Assembly (NCBI GenBank): GCA_030407085.1
Contig: CM059582.1
Span: forward strand, 88,712,001 to 88,776,000
DNA length: 64,000 bases
Source of the DNA: Trichopria drosophilae
Lineage: Eukaryota; Arthropoda; Insecta; Hymenoptera; Diapriidae
Direction of reading: 5' to 3'
Position 1 is the first letter of the stretch; the number at the start of each line of letters is the position of its first letter. This document shows positions 1 to 10,959 of the stretch, piece by piece. The position numbers and the translations under genes are program-made. Under the pieces are notes generated by a model. That model was not told where the DNA came from and did no database searches. It saw nothing but the letters and a program-made list of their open reading frames with translations.

Positions 1-19
1 TAAATTATCATTGTCTGAA

Positions 20-485
20 ATAATGACTGTGAAATGCGAATAACGTGTGTAGGAAATTGTTTATAAAATTTAAAATTTATAAAGACTTCAAAAATACTGG
101 TGGAAATAAGGAAAATATCGTTTGGAAGCCATTCGCGACTCGAATCATTGTTTATTATAACGATTTCGGTGAAAGGCATATAACTTGTGCAGGAAATGGT
201 TTATAAAGTTAAACTTTTGCAAACACATCACAAATAACCTTGGAAATAAGGAAAATATCGTTTTGAAACAATTCACCACTGGAATCATATATTAAATCAT
301 TGCTTATTACGATTTCTGTGAAAGGCATATAACTTGTGCAGGAAATTGTTTATAAAGTTACACTTTTGCAAAAACTTGTTAAATACCCTTGGAAATAAGG
401 AAAATAACGTTTTGAAACAATTCGCCACTGGAATCATTTTTTAAATCATTGCTTATTACGAATTCTGCTAAAGGCGAATAACATG
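20..485. repeat. Diverged tandem repeat, unit about 140-149 bp, about three copies
   Basis: The block beginning tggaaataaggaaaat recurs at 101, 241 and 390, each preceded by a conserved 'gtgcaggaaat..tttataaagtt' segment and followed by 'ccact..gaatcatt'. The spacing is 140 then 149 bp, so this is a local tandem array with small indels. I see no coding potential. Confidence 0.75.
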
Positions 486-660
486 TGTAGTAGGGCTTCA
501 CGATACCACAATATTTTTCTTGGCCTTGTCTTGTCTTGTCTACAAGACCGAGACGAGATCCGAGACAAGATCATCCTCGTGAAAATATTGTATTTTCGAG
601 ACAATACTAGGTAAGTCTTGCAAGAATATCGAGTCTAGTCATATTATTATCTAGGGGAGA
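485..660. other. GTCTT/GAGAC-rich stretch, possible DNA-transposon end
   Basis: The stretch starts 'agggcttcacgatacc' and contains iterated cttgtcttgtcttgtc followed by its approximate complement (gagacgagatccgagacaag), giving hairpin potential. Sequences of this style occur at ends of hAT-like elements in insects, but no partner end or transposase is visible here. The family call is a weak inference. Confidence 0.25.
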
Positions 661-965
661 GACTTGCCGGTTGACTTGATGCTTGTTTGCTCTTAACTCG
701 TTATAAAACTAACATATAGTTAATCTACACATAATATTGGAAAAAGTACCTAAAAAGCCACAACTGTAAACCAAAAATATTTTGATTTCTCAAAAAATAA
801 TAATTACACGGAAAAAACAAGATCGTTAAATCAACTATTTCAAAAATAATTGTTCCAAGTAAAAAAAAATTATAAAATTGACTATTCCAATTCTTCTTGG
901 TTATTTCCTTTCTCCATCATCAACAGCAAATATATATTAGTTAAGTAAAGGAATCCACATTTTCC
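661..965. other. AT-rich dispersed repeat sequence, no gene seen
   Basis: This AT-rich segment shares an approximately 170-bp block (around 780-960: 'gttccaagtaaaaaaa ... ttggttatt ... tccat.atcaa.agcaaata') with 3220-3330, so it is part of a local dispersed repeat. I see no open reading frame worth reporting. Confidence 0.5.
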
Positions 966-969
966 TTAA

Positions 970-2541
970 CCCTTTGCGTCCTAGTGGGACAGATGTCCCA
1001 CCAAAATTTACATAGATTTTGCTGTTTTTCGAGTGCAATATAAGATCTATTTTGATAAAATCTTTTTCTGTTACTTATATAGACCTTAATCATCAGTAAA
1101 TAAAGCTGTTTCTCCTTTTTTTTTGCTAATAATATAATTGTTATTAACAAACAAAGTTTAAAAAAATGCGTTTTTTTTCGAATAAATGCAGTTTTAAGAA
1201 AAGGATCCAATATTTTTTTCTGAACATTTTTTCATTGAAGTTTTTGGGGGCGCTGATTACGAATCCGGCGTTAGTTTTGTGAAATTCAAAATGGCGGATC
1301 CAATATGGCAGACAAAAATTTTAAATATAACTGTATTTGAACAAAATTTGTTACTCGGGGGTTTTCGGGGTCGCTGATTACGAATCCGATGTTAGTTTTG
1401 TGAAATTAAAAATGTCGGATCCAATATGGCGGACAAAAAATTTTAAACATAACTGTATTTGGACAAAATTGGTTACTCGGGGGTTTTCGGGGTCGCTGAT
1501 TACGAATCCGAGGTTAGTTTTGTGACATTCAAAATGGCGGATCCAATATGGCAGACAAAAATTTTAAATATAACTGTATTTGAACAAAATTTGTTACTCG
1601 GGGGTTTTCGGGGTCGCTGATTACGAATCCGATGTTAGTTTTGTGAAATTAAAAATGTCGGATCCAATATGGCGGACAAAAAATTTTAAACATAACTGTA
1701 TTTGGACAAAATTGGTTACTCGGGGGTTTTCGGGGTCGCTGATTACGAATCCGAGGTTAGTTTTGTGACATTCAAAATGGCGGATCCAATATGGCAGACA
1801 AAAATTTTAAATATAACTGTATTTGAACAAAATTTGTTACTCGGGGGTTTTCGGGGTCGCTGATTACGAATCCGATGTTAGTTTTGTGAAATTAAAAATG
1901 TCGGATCCAATATGGCGGACAAAAAATTTTAAACATAACTGTATTTGGACAAAATTGGTTACTCGGGGGTTTTCGGGGTCGCTGATTACGAATCCGAGGT
2001 TAGTTTTGTGACATTCAAAATGGCGGATCCAATATGGCGGACAAAATTTTAAATGTATCTGTAGATAAAATTTATGACATATTTAATTCGTATTACACGT
2101 TGGATAAGAGGCTATCGGCTGGGATTATTTACTTCATAGAAGCATCCAGGACTCACTACGTGGAAGTTCCTCAGGCCGATTTTAAGTCCCTTTTTTTTTT
2201 TTTTTTTTTATGTATTTATTTGATATGGATGTATAATGATATTTTTTTATGCCGGAATACCGGATGTCGTTCAAACAGAGTAATATTTTACAATTTTCAC
2301 ATGTTATATTACATTTGAGATCTTGAATACCAATTCGGATACTTAATCAGCCAAAATGAAAATCTCCGAGTGATAAATTATGTCCAAATACAGTTATATT
2401 TACAATTTTTGTCCGCCATATTGGATCCGCCATTTTGAATTTCACAAAACTAACCCCGGATTCGTAATCAGCGACCCCAAAACTTCCGAGTAACAATTTT
2501 CAGCTAAATTGGACAAAAGGAAAAATGCGTGACTGAAAGGG
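970..2541. mobile_element. piggyBac-like non-autonomous element (TTAA target site)
   Basis: The element begins CCCTTTGCGTCCTAGTGG directly after TTAA (966-969) and ends ...AGTCACTGAAAGGG-like sequence directly before TTAA (2542-2545); the right end read inward is CCCTTTCAGTCACGC. TTAA flanks plus CCCTTT termini are the hallmark of piggyBac superfamily insertions. It is 1572 bp, has no transposase, and its interior is a tandem array (1290-2030) plus inverted copies of the same ggatcc-centred motif at 2398-2490. Terminal inverted repeats match only over about the first 6 bp and then patchily, so the pairing of the two ends is likely but not certain. Confidence 0.65.
1290..2030 (+). repeat. 243-bp tandem repeat, three near-identical copies
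   Basis: Three successive 243-bp units (the same 62-codon open frame starts at 1337, 1580 and 1823 and translates identically) lie head to tail. Each unit is itself two related half-units of about 121 bp, each carrying 'atggcggatccaatatggc' and 'actcgggggttttcggggtcg'. The half-units differ from each other at fixed positions while whole units do not, so amplification was in 243-bp steps and recent. The open frames are a by-product of the repeat and not a gene. Confidence 0.9.
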
Positions 2542-2545
2542 TTAA

Positions 2546-2966
2546 GGAGACGCCCTAGTCAAATTTTTAAGTTAGGTTATAACGAAATGTTTTTCGCGTA
2601 TTTGAAGGAAGTTAGCAATTTTTTACGACTAATACAAATTAAATCTTAATCAATATTGCTTCACGCAGGATGGAGACCATATATTTATCACTAATAATTA
2701 CTAAATATTCTGTGAAATGACAAAATTAAGTTGCGATGTTAACGCCGCCATCTGTAGGTATCATGCTGTACTTCGTAGTATTCTTGTGTTTGATTCGTAT
2801 ATAGACACTTTATGGTGACAACTAAAAAGTTACCACCCTGCCCATGACAATAACGAAGAATTTGCGAAATGAATCAACCATAAAAATTAGATAACAGGCT
2901 TTAAATTCGGGAAAAATGTTTTGTTCCGAATTGTCGGTAAAAATGTTGCCTACGGCGTGCCCGTAA
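2546..2966. other. No gene or repeat recognised
   Basis: AT-rich unique-looking sequence between the piggyBac-like element and the next direct repeat. Nothing supportable was seen on either strand. Confidence 0.5.
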
Positions 2967-3560
2967 CCTATAAATATTTACCGTGGGCGACGGAGAACGG
3001 AAATAACAAGGAAAACAAGAAATAGTCAGTTTTACTGTTTTTTTTTTTTAGTTGTACCAAATATTATATATAATATATAAATTTTATTTGATTCAACTAA
3101 AAGGAGATCGTAAGATTAACTATTTCTTTTTTTCTTGGCTATTTGAGTTCTCTATCACCTGTGGTGAATATTTATATGGTAAATAAAAAAAATCCAACCA
3201 GAATAACGAACAAAATATTTGCTCCAAGTAAAAAAAATAGTAAAATTAACTATTTAATTTCTTTTTGGTTATTGTCATTCTCCATAATCAAGAGCAAATA
3301 TTTAAAAGTTAAATAAAGAAATCCATATTTTACTTGACCTATAAATATTTACGGAAGGCGATGGAGAACGGAAATGACAAAGAAAAAAGAAATAGTCAAT
3401 TTTATATGGTTATATTTTTATATTTGATTCAACTAAAGAAGATAGTAAAATTGACTATCTTCACAAATAGTAAGTTTTATTATCTGGGAATATTTGGAAC
3501 AACGATAAATGTTATTAGGCGCATATTTTACTATCTTTTTTAGTTGGTAGAAATATTTTT
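2967..3560. repeat. Direct repeat pair, period about 372 bp
   Basis: The segment at 2967 ('cctataaatatttacc...gagaacggaaat.acaa') recurs at 3339 with mismatches and is followed in both cases by a T-rich run and 'tttgattcaactaaa'. It is related to the block at 780-960. I infer an old dispersed repeat duplicated in tandem; no ORF supports a gene. Confidence 0.6.
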
Positions 3561-3599
3561 TTCGTTGGCTTTCGTTTTTTCCGTGTATATACCAAATTT

Positions 3600-4185
3600 T
3601 TTAAAATATTTAAGGTCGACCTGAAGCTGTAGCTTGCATGTTACGATTCCTCTGAAAAATTCCAGAAAACAATTGCCAATTCTTGAGATGTTTGGAATAC
3701 TATTTGGATTTTTAATCTTACAATTTTGACATGAGATTCAAATTTCAATGATAAAGCAACTGAAAACAATAATACTTACTTTGAATTATCGATAAAAATG
3801 TTGTGAGTAGAGAAATAATGAAAATCTTAACTATTTGTTTTTTTTTAGCAAAAACAACCTTTGTTCAGTAAACACTTAAAAAGTAATCTATTTCTTGACG
3901 TCTCTATCATTCGGATTATATGGTGTTGACATTGATAGAACGCCAAAATATATTGGGGATGGCAACCTTTAAGACTTTTCCCTAGTAAAATATTAATTTT
4001 AAATAAGAATATAGTTACAAAGGTATTAAATAAACATATTTATTTCTATTAAATTAATAAAACTGTAATGTAGAAACAAACACGCATTAAAATTATAATC
4101 GACACATTAAATAATATACATTAAAATGAGATTTCACAAATTTGCGATCTTAAATCGCTTTTTGCCCACGAGAGTAGTGTAACTA
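3600..4185. other. No gene recognised
   Basis: AT-rich DNA with no long ORF, tRNA or recognisable repeat. Confidence 0.5.
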
Positions 4186-4188
4186 GGC

Positions 4189-4560
4189 CGGTCCTGGATA
4201 CCCCCACCCTACCTCCCAGTCGGTCCTGGATACCCCCACCCTACCTCCCAGTCGGTCCTGTATACCCCCACCCTACCTCCCAGTCGGTCCTGGATACCCC
4301 CACCCTACCTCCCAGTCGGTCCTGTATACCCCCACCCTACCTCCCAGTCGGTCCTGGATACCCCCACCCTACCTCCCATCCGGTCCTGTATACCCCCACC
4401 CTACCGCCCAGTCGGTCCTGTATACCCCACCCTACCTCCCGTTCGGTCCTGTATACCCCCACCCTGCCTCCCAGTCGGTCCCATATACCCCCACCCTACC
4501 TCCCAGTCGATAGTTTAAATAAACCGGTCCCGTATACCCCCACCCTACCTCCTAGTCGAT
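4189..4560. repeat. 32-bp C-rich minisatellite, about 11 copies, G-quadruplex/i-motif potential
   Basis: Units of the form cggtcctgKatacccccacc-ctacctcccagt are repeated about 11 times, with a short interruption (tagtttaaataaa) before the last copy. Units alternate between 'tgga' and 'tgta' variants, suggesting a 64-bp higher-order unit in the first part. The C5-C3-C2-C3 spacing means the minus strand carries four G-runs per unit, so each copy could fold as a G-quadruplex and the array as a chain of them. Confidence 0.9.
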
Positions 4561-4734
4561 TTATTTAAACAATTAATTATTTATTTGATGATGTTATGAC
4601 CTAATCTAACGATATGCAACAATTTGTTATTAAGAATTTACTATTATCATGAGTAAACATCCGCGGCCGAAGGCCGTCGCCTGTAGGAATACCAACGCAG
4701 ATCGCTCTATGCGCGAGGAACCGCAGTGATACGT

Positions 4735-6550
4735 AAAAGTCCTCGTCATGCTGTTTACTACTACCTTCTCTCTCGCACTCATTGCCGAGCTCATATTTGT
4801 CGTGACAAGAACATTTAGTTTTCACGGTCATTGATACCGCACGTTCGTCATCTGTACCTCTAAACTTTCAAATGCGTGCGCCCTTGTAGACAAGTTATGA
4901 TGCGTCTCCCGGATCTTTTCGTCGTACGTACTATTCTCCACGTAATTACTTTTGAAATGTACGAATAGACCTACACCAGACGTGGCCCACATATATTTTT
5001 TCTAAATACATCTAATTAATCAGTCCGTAGCATTTCTCAATTTTCGGCTCGAGGCCTTGTTGTCAGGGTTTCCACACGTCTTAGAAATACACGGTAAGTT
5101 AGGAAATTTAAGGCAATCAAGCGTAAAATTGTAAGGACGTTTTCCATCTGTTTACTACAGAACCCGTATTTCGTTAATGACCTCTAAATTTTTAAACGTG
5201 TGCGTGTGTAGAGAAGTTTTGATGGTTCGTTTCTCGGTAAATGGTTAGAATATTACAACAATTTTGTAAACAATTTACAGGGTCATTGATTTCCCATAGA
5301 CAACATTCGTCATATCTTAAAATTGGGAAGCATTCCGATGCAGTATTGCCATACGTGAGTAAAATGACCTTTTCCTCGTGCGTCCTGCTACCATCTCTCT
5401 CTCTCTCGCATACTCTTTGTTACACCCATTAACATTAGCAGTATACCGTTTTCACGGTCGTCGATTATGCGTCGATCACTTATTCACCGTACATTTGTTT
5501 TCCCGAAACTTTCGAAAATGTATACAGGTCCAGACGCGTTTAAAAGGTCATTGCACAATTTCATCAAAACGTTATCTCTTGACCAAATTTCGGTAATCCG
5601 TGACGTAAGAGAAAGGAAGCAGTCTAATTCAAATATTTCAATGTCATAATTTCTATGATCTCTCTCGCTCTTGCATACTCTTTGTTACATCCATTAACAT
5701 TAGCAGTATACCATTTTCACGGTCCTCGATTATCCGTCGATCACTTATTCACCGTACATTTGTTTTCCCGAAACTCTCGAAATTGTATACAGGTCCAGAT
5801 ATCGTTTCAAAAGAATATCGCGTTCCTGTGTCTATGTTTGACAGTACGTAAGCACCTCTATTTCAAATATTGTATTTCTACATCAATATGGTAGATGTCA
5901 AGAAGATTTTGTCGTCATGGGAAGAGGCCTTGAAGAAGGTTTACAACACTCTTGAAGAAGACTGCTAAGACCATTTTGAAATTAATATAGAAAAGCCGCT
6001 AAGCAAGTCTGAACGCGTTCAAAAGACCTGGCGCCGACCCCCCTAATATTGTTATAAAAATGTCCTGCCTTTAGATGGTCCTTGCAAACGGTCTCTTTCG
6101 AATGCGTGATCTTAAGAAATTAGATCATAAATATTGAAAAATACTAGCTGTTGCACATTCGTATTGTCATGCGAGGAATGTCAAAAAAAAATGAAATGCA
6201 AAAGTCGCTTTCATTAAAGATCAGCTATTGCTACATCATAGTCGCTTCTCGATGCCTATGTGGAAATTCATCGTAGGCTAGGAACCGTATTTTCAAAGTG
6301 AAGGTAAAAGTGTAATAATGACCTTTTCCTCCTGCGTTCTACTACCATCTCTCTCGCTCTCGCGTACTCTTTGTTAGATCCATTAACTTTAGCATTATAC
6401 CAGTTTCACGGTCATCGTCATTGCCAATTACCCTCGGATCATTTTCACAACATATTTTTCCATGTATACAGGTTCAGACGCGTTTAAAGTCATTGGGCAA
6501 TTTCATCAAAACATATACTAAGTGACACATTTTCTCTATCCCAAATTTAG
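4735..6550. repeat. Series of diverged repeats sharing a CT-rich block and 'ttcacggtc' segment
   Basis: Blocks at roughly 4735-4900, 5370-5600, 5650-5830 and 6315-6540 share 'accttttcctc.tgcgt.ctactaccatctctctc', then 'cattaac.ttagca.tatacc.ttttcacggtc', then 'gtatacaggt.cagacg'. The second and third blocks are most alike. Short ORFs in them (for example around 5467-5649) change between copies, so I treat this as non-coding repeats of unknown class. Confidence 0.65.
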
Positions 6551-7706
6551 GCAACCTCCGCCATAATAGAAAGGAGATGTCCTCAGTTCCGTATTTTATC
6601 TGTAGGAATGACCTAGCGGATCACCCGTAGGCCAACACACCCCTTCGTTAACAAAGGTAGCACAAATAAATAAATAATTTACAATTATAATATTCAAATA
6701 GTAATAAATCTCACATAATCCGAATAGCGTGTATTAAAATGTATAATATAGAACTGATGGAAGAAGCTAGCAGTAATTAGAAAGAGAGAGGATGACATGC
6801 TTATTCCTTCTGCATTTATCTATTCACGATATTTAGGTGTTTTCATGACGTTCGAATCATAGCTGTATGAGTTTGGACACGTGGGTAATGTAATTAATCA
6901 GGTTCCTGACCATCTTTTAATATGTGTACAATTTCCCACATCTCAAATATCGCCATATAGGTTTCAACCTGTTAATTATCCGTAGACTTTACTATACGGT
7001 AACAATGAATCTGACTTCCCATAAGTGACGAACACATACGAGTATCGACTTGCTTTTAATGTAATTAATTAACCATCATTTAATATTTCCCACCTTTAAA
7101 ATTTTTGAGAATAATAAGATCGAAATGAAGATGTAAAAATTTAAGAGAAGCATGTAAGATTCAACAGTTTCTTTCTATCTTTATGCACAGTTTAGTGTCT
7201 TTTAAGTAGTAAACAGTTAAAGGATGTGACCATGCTGCCATCTTTTGGCATGTTTAAAGAGATTGCAGAATCTGTTTAACGCAGAATTAAATATACGATA
7301 ATCGATCTAATTGAAATGTGCATAGACGAATGAATACAAGTTTCGATTGATTAATAATTAATACAATTGAGCGTTCCAAAGATCTTTCAATTTTAAATAA
7401 AAAATGTTCAGTCATTAACTTGACATCGTTTAAACAATTAATTTTTGTATGTATATTAAATCGCGATATACTGCAGTCTTAAATCAAATAATTAAAATCA
7501 TTACATCTTAAAGTCAGTCCATGCATAAATCTTACATGGTCTAAGTCGTTTTATCTACACTACATCTTTCTTTCTGTAAATGCAAAACAAAACGAAAGGC
7601 AACAAAGTATTTATCATTATGATAATAACAAATCCCTTCACATTAGAACCGTGTACAATAGCCTACATAAGATCGCCTTACTCGTAATGAATTGAACTTT
7701 CGAACT

Positions 7707-7710
<4 letters not shown>
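6551..7710. other. No gene recognised
   Basis: AT-rich DNA without long ORFs, tRNA or clear repeat. Confidence 0.5.

Positions 7711-7766
<56 letters not shown>
7711..7766. repeat. (TC)n microsatellite
   Basis: Uninterrupted TC dinucleotides for 56 bp. Confidence 0.98.
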
Positions 7767-7768
<2 letters not shown>

Positions 7769-8560
7769 GTTTTTCTTTATCTAACGCGCTGTTTTCCTGT
7801 CATCAAGTTGCGTCGCGTCCGGTACTTCTTGTGTGTAAACGCTTCCGCTTCACAAAATTCAGAAACGCGTTTTCATTACGCGGCCACACGACGACATAGC
7901 ATTATTCCCGTCGTTATTCGCACACTTAATTTTTCGTATGTCTTACCTCGTCTATTTCTCGCCTCGGACTTCCTGCCAATTCCATTTCGTCCCCCGGCCC
8001 ATAACCTATTAAAACTTATTATGGAAGGGAAACGATATTGATTCGTGGCCTTGTGGAAGTTGAAGAAAATTATCTCTTTATTAAATCTGCGGTCGTACAC
8101 ACTCGAGATCTTTCACTGTAATGATTCCTTTTCTTTCTTCTGTTTTTCTTGCTGCAACCGGTCGCGTGTATATCGCAGTCTGATGCGGACCACTCGAACC
8201 AGCAATAGAACGGCACACGCCGCCGCGAATTACGGCGCACTCGCGCCATCTCTCGAGCTACCCTCGAAGCACGCACTAAGAGTGGTAATCTTAACAGTAT
8301 CCAATTTCATTAAAATTTTTATCTGCATCATTTTGACGAAGTTAAAAAGTTGTTATTCTTACATCCGTCATTTTGGCTTGTGCTGATCTGAGGCCAGACT
8401 CATCATCAGCAACACCAAAAACATCCGAGTAACAAATTTCATCTGCGTTTCTAGGAAAGAAAAGTTTATGCTTCAAAGAGTGAAATTTTATAACATATTT
8501 TTTTACGGCAAATGTAGACAAAGTAAACTGTCGACCGCGTCACTTATTTAATGCATATAA
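7767..8560. other. GC-richer segment after the microsatellite, no gene assigned
   Basis: Local base composition rises (CG dinucleotides, for example around 7860-7990 and 8150-8290). Several overlapping ORFs of 67-113 codons exist on both strands, none with a recognisable motif. It could be an untranslated exon or promoter, or an old element; I cannot tell. Confidence 0.35.
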
Positions 8561-8574
8561 ATATATTTGATATT

Positions 8575-9840
8575 CTTAAGCGCCATGCTACATCCGCCAT
8601 TTTCTAATTTTGACGTTACATTCTGAGTAACTAATAACAAATCAATCTCAATTTAATTTTTTTACATTTGTTTCGCCATATTTTCTCTGCCACTTGGAAT
8701 TTTGTAAATCTAACGTCGGACTCCTAATCAGGGATCCCCTGAGTAACAAGTTTTAAGAAAATTCTTCGTTTTACTTAGTTTTCTCTAAACATAATACTAA
8801 TTTGATGTCTACCTTTAAACTGTATTTGTGATATTGAGTAGCCGACACAATTTGAAGGTCTAGCTGAAAATTTCTGAAGAAAATTAGATATATTTAGAGA
8901 TGTATATTCTTTCAAAATTTTCGGCGTTCGAATTTTTTCACTTAGTTGTTTCCTCGAAAAAAAAATAAAAATTGACAATATGCTGTTTTTCCGTGTTGTT
9001 TATATGAAGAACTTCAACTTAAAACCTCCACCTATAAATGTCATTCCATCGAAAAGTGGCAAATAGAAAAATTGTTCATTATTGTTCTCTCCGTTGAAAT
9101 CCGCGCGGTCCCCAATTTTGACCTTGACATTTTCTAGACCACTCTAATATATGGTGAATTCCCAAGAAATCGGCCAATTACAAACATTTTTTTCGTTATT
9201 ATTAATGCTTGAAAATGGCTACTATTTTCGTGGCAATTTATTGCATTTCACTTAAATAATACGATTAACACGAAAGGACCCCGCAGCGGTCCCTATGGGA
9301 TTTCGGTCCCGGTGTAATTTAACCAAAATTTAATATAACGTATTTCTTATCACGCTGATCAAAAGTGTCCAAGGACCCAAGCTGAAAAAATGGACCGTTT
9401 TCGAGATACGGAGCATCAAACGTTGCAAAAGCGAGAATGACGGCTAACCATCCAGAGGCAAGCATACATGCTCTACGGTTCTACCCAACTTATTTTCACG
9501 TATTTCGAACTGCTTAATCCGAATCCGATGTTCGTTTTGTAATTTAGGCGGGATAAGTTATAGTTATAAACAATTTTTATAAACAAAATCAACATTTTCA
9601 TAATTTTGCATTTATATTTTCTATGTGACAACAATATTCGTAGGTTTTTAGGGCCTATGATGGTATCAGATTTTGAAAATTCAAAATGGCAGATCCAATA
9701 TAGCGGAAGATTTTTGAAAAAAAATTAACGAAATCGCTTGAAACTCGTTACATGGTGGTTTTTGGGGTCGCTGATTACGAATCTGACTTAAGATTTTGAA
9801 AATACTAAATAGCGGATCCTATATGGCGGTCGGTATTTCG
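8575..9840. repeat. Degenerate dispersed repeat copies carrying the ggatcc-centred motif
   Basis: Degenerate versions of 'cgccatattggatccgccatttt' lie at about 8583-8610, 8670-8700, 9686-9705 and 9805-9830, with the accompanying 'gattacgaatc.gacttta' or its complement. They match the motif inside the elements at 970-2541 and 42889-47407, so they are probably remnants of the same family. The sequence between about 8740 and 9640 shows nothing else. Confidence 0.6.
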
Positions 9841-10511
9841 ATAGAATGAAAGCTCCTGTGATGCTCAAAATTCGTATTAAAACTAACAAATTTGTATCTT
9901 GAAAACTATAATCTTTAGAGAAAATTTAATAAGAACAACTGGTGTTGGCGTGGTGGCTCGCTCGCTTCGCTCGCTCAGAAAATTCGACCCAGTGGAGGGT
10001 CGGCTATTCCTTAATACTCGTTCGTTTACTAACAGCTTTCAATTATATTATAAAATTATACCGATATTTGGGGGGCCAGTCATATTTAGGTCCAAGTGGC
10101 TTCGATAGATATGTTACAACAATATAGTGTTTCTTATATGTATGCAAATTGAAAATGATTAACAATTATGATCTATGGCCTGAGTCGACGTAAAATTGAA
10201 AATGAGCATTTTCAAAACTTCGACCCCTACGACAAGCCAGCCGAAGTATAAATAAATAAAAGTTATGAATATTACATGCTTACTATGTTTTACTAATTAC
10301 TGTCTGTATTATTATGATCTTATATACTAATATATATACATATAATTCGTCAAAGATATCTTGAAAGTGTCGAAAAGATCATTCCCCCGGTCAATTTTCC
10401 CCTCCCATTTTTCCCCACGGGTATTATTCCCCACGGACGTCATTCCCCTTAACAAGTTGTCCCCCCGAAATAAAATGTTATTTATATATTATTTTGTTTA
10501 ATTTCTACTGA

Positions 10512-10907
10512 CTATAATGAAATATTGCATCCGATATTTTCTAAATATTTTAAAATTTCGTTGTTTTCTACATATGTATCATATTTCGGAACGATATTGA
10601 GAAAGCGTTTTTCAAGTCTGAGCTGTACATGTTGTCTTTTCTTCCTCACAAGTCTACCTAGGTTAAGCTCTCGAATCATGGCATCCGTGTCGCCTTGCTC
10701 TTTTTTTAATTCGTTTATGAATGTGTACAGACTAGGATGGGACTTTCCGACTACAAATCGGAATCTGTTGTGCCAAACTTCTGACTGGTTATTCGTTCTA
10801 GCAACGTTGTTGCGAACAGATTCATATACGTTCCACAACTCCGGTGGATATCTCGAAGCAACTGCTTTGCGTCGGCCCCTCGCGGGTTTCCGGAGGATGT
10901 AATTAAT
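10512..10907 (-). CDS. FLYWCH-MULE transposase, exon 2 (C-terminal part)
   Basis: This exon begins after the acceptor tttcttag (minus strand) and reads INYILRKPARGRR, then YPPELWNVYESV, RTNNQSEVWHNRF, and ends at a stop at 10512. The Glu in QSEVWH is the expected third catalytic residue of MULE transposases, and the LWN...RTNN..E.WH block is typical of the family's C-terminus. Joined to exon 1, the protein would be about 487 residues, near the usual length for insect FLYWCH-MULE proteins. The antisense ORF over the same bases is a shadow. Confidence 0.75.
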   Translation of the reverse strand: MNYILRKPARGRRKAVASRYPPELWNVYESVRNNVARTNNQSEVWHNRFRFVVGKSHPSLYTFINELKKEQGDTDAMIRELNLGRLVRKKRQHVQLRLEKRFLNIVPKYDTYVENNEILKYLENIGCNISL

Positions 10908-10959
10908 CTAAGAAAAGGATAATAATCACATGCGATGTATAGAATATATCTAATATATA

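Noticed and set aside
1337..2011. Three identical 62-codon ORFs as a repeated gene
   Set aside because: They are copies of a tandem repeat with no start context, and the half-units give the same peptide motif twice; repeat DNA explains them.
4189..4560. CRISPR-like array
   Set aside because: Units are contiguous without unique spacers and the context is eukaryotic; it is a minisatellite.
9940..9990. tRNA-like 'gtggctcgctcgcttcgctcgctcag'
   Set aside because: Palindromic simple repeat; no box B or cloverleaf follows.
10525..10902. 125-codon plus-strand ORF
   Set aside because: Antisense shadow of MULE exon 2, which has family motifs.
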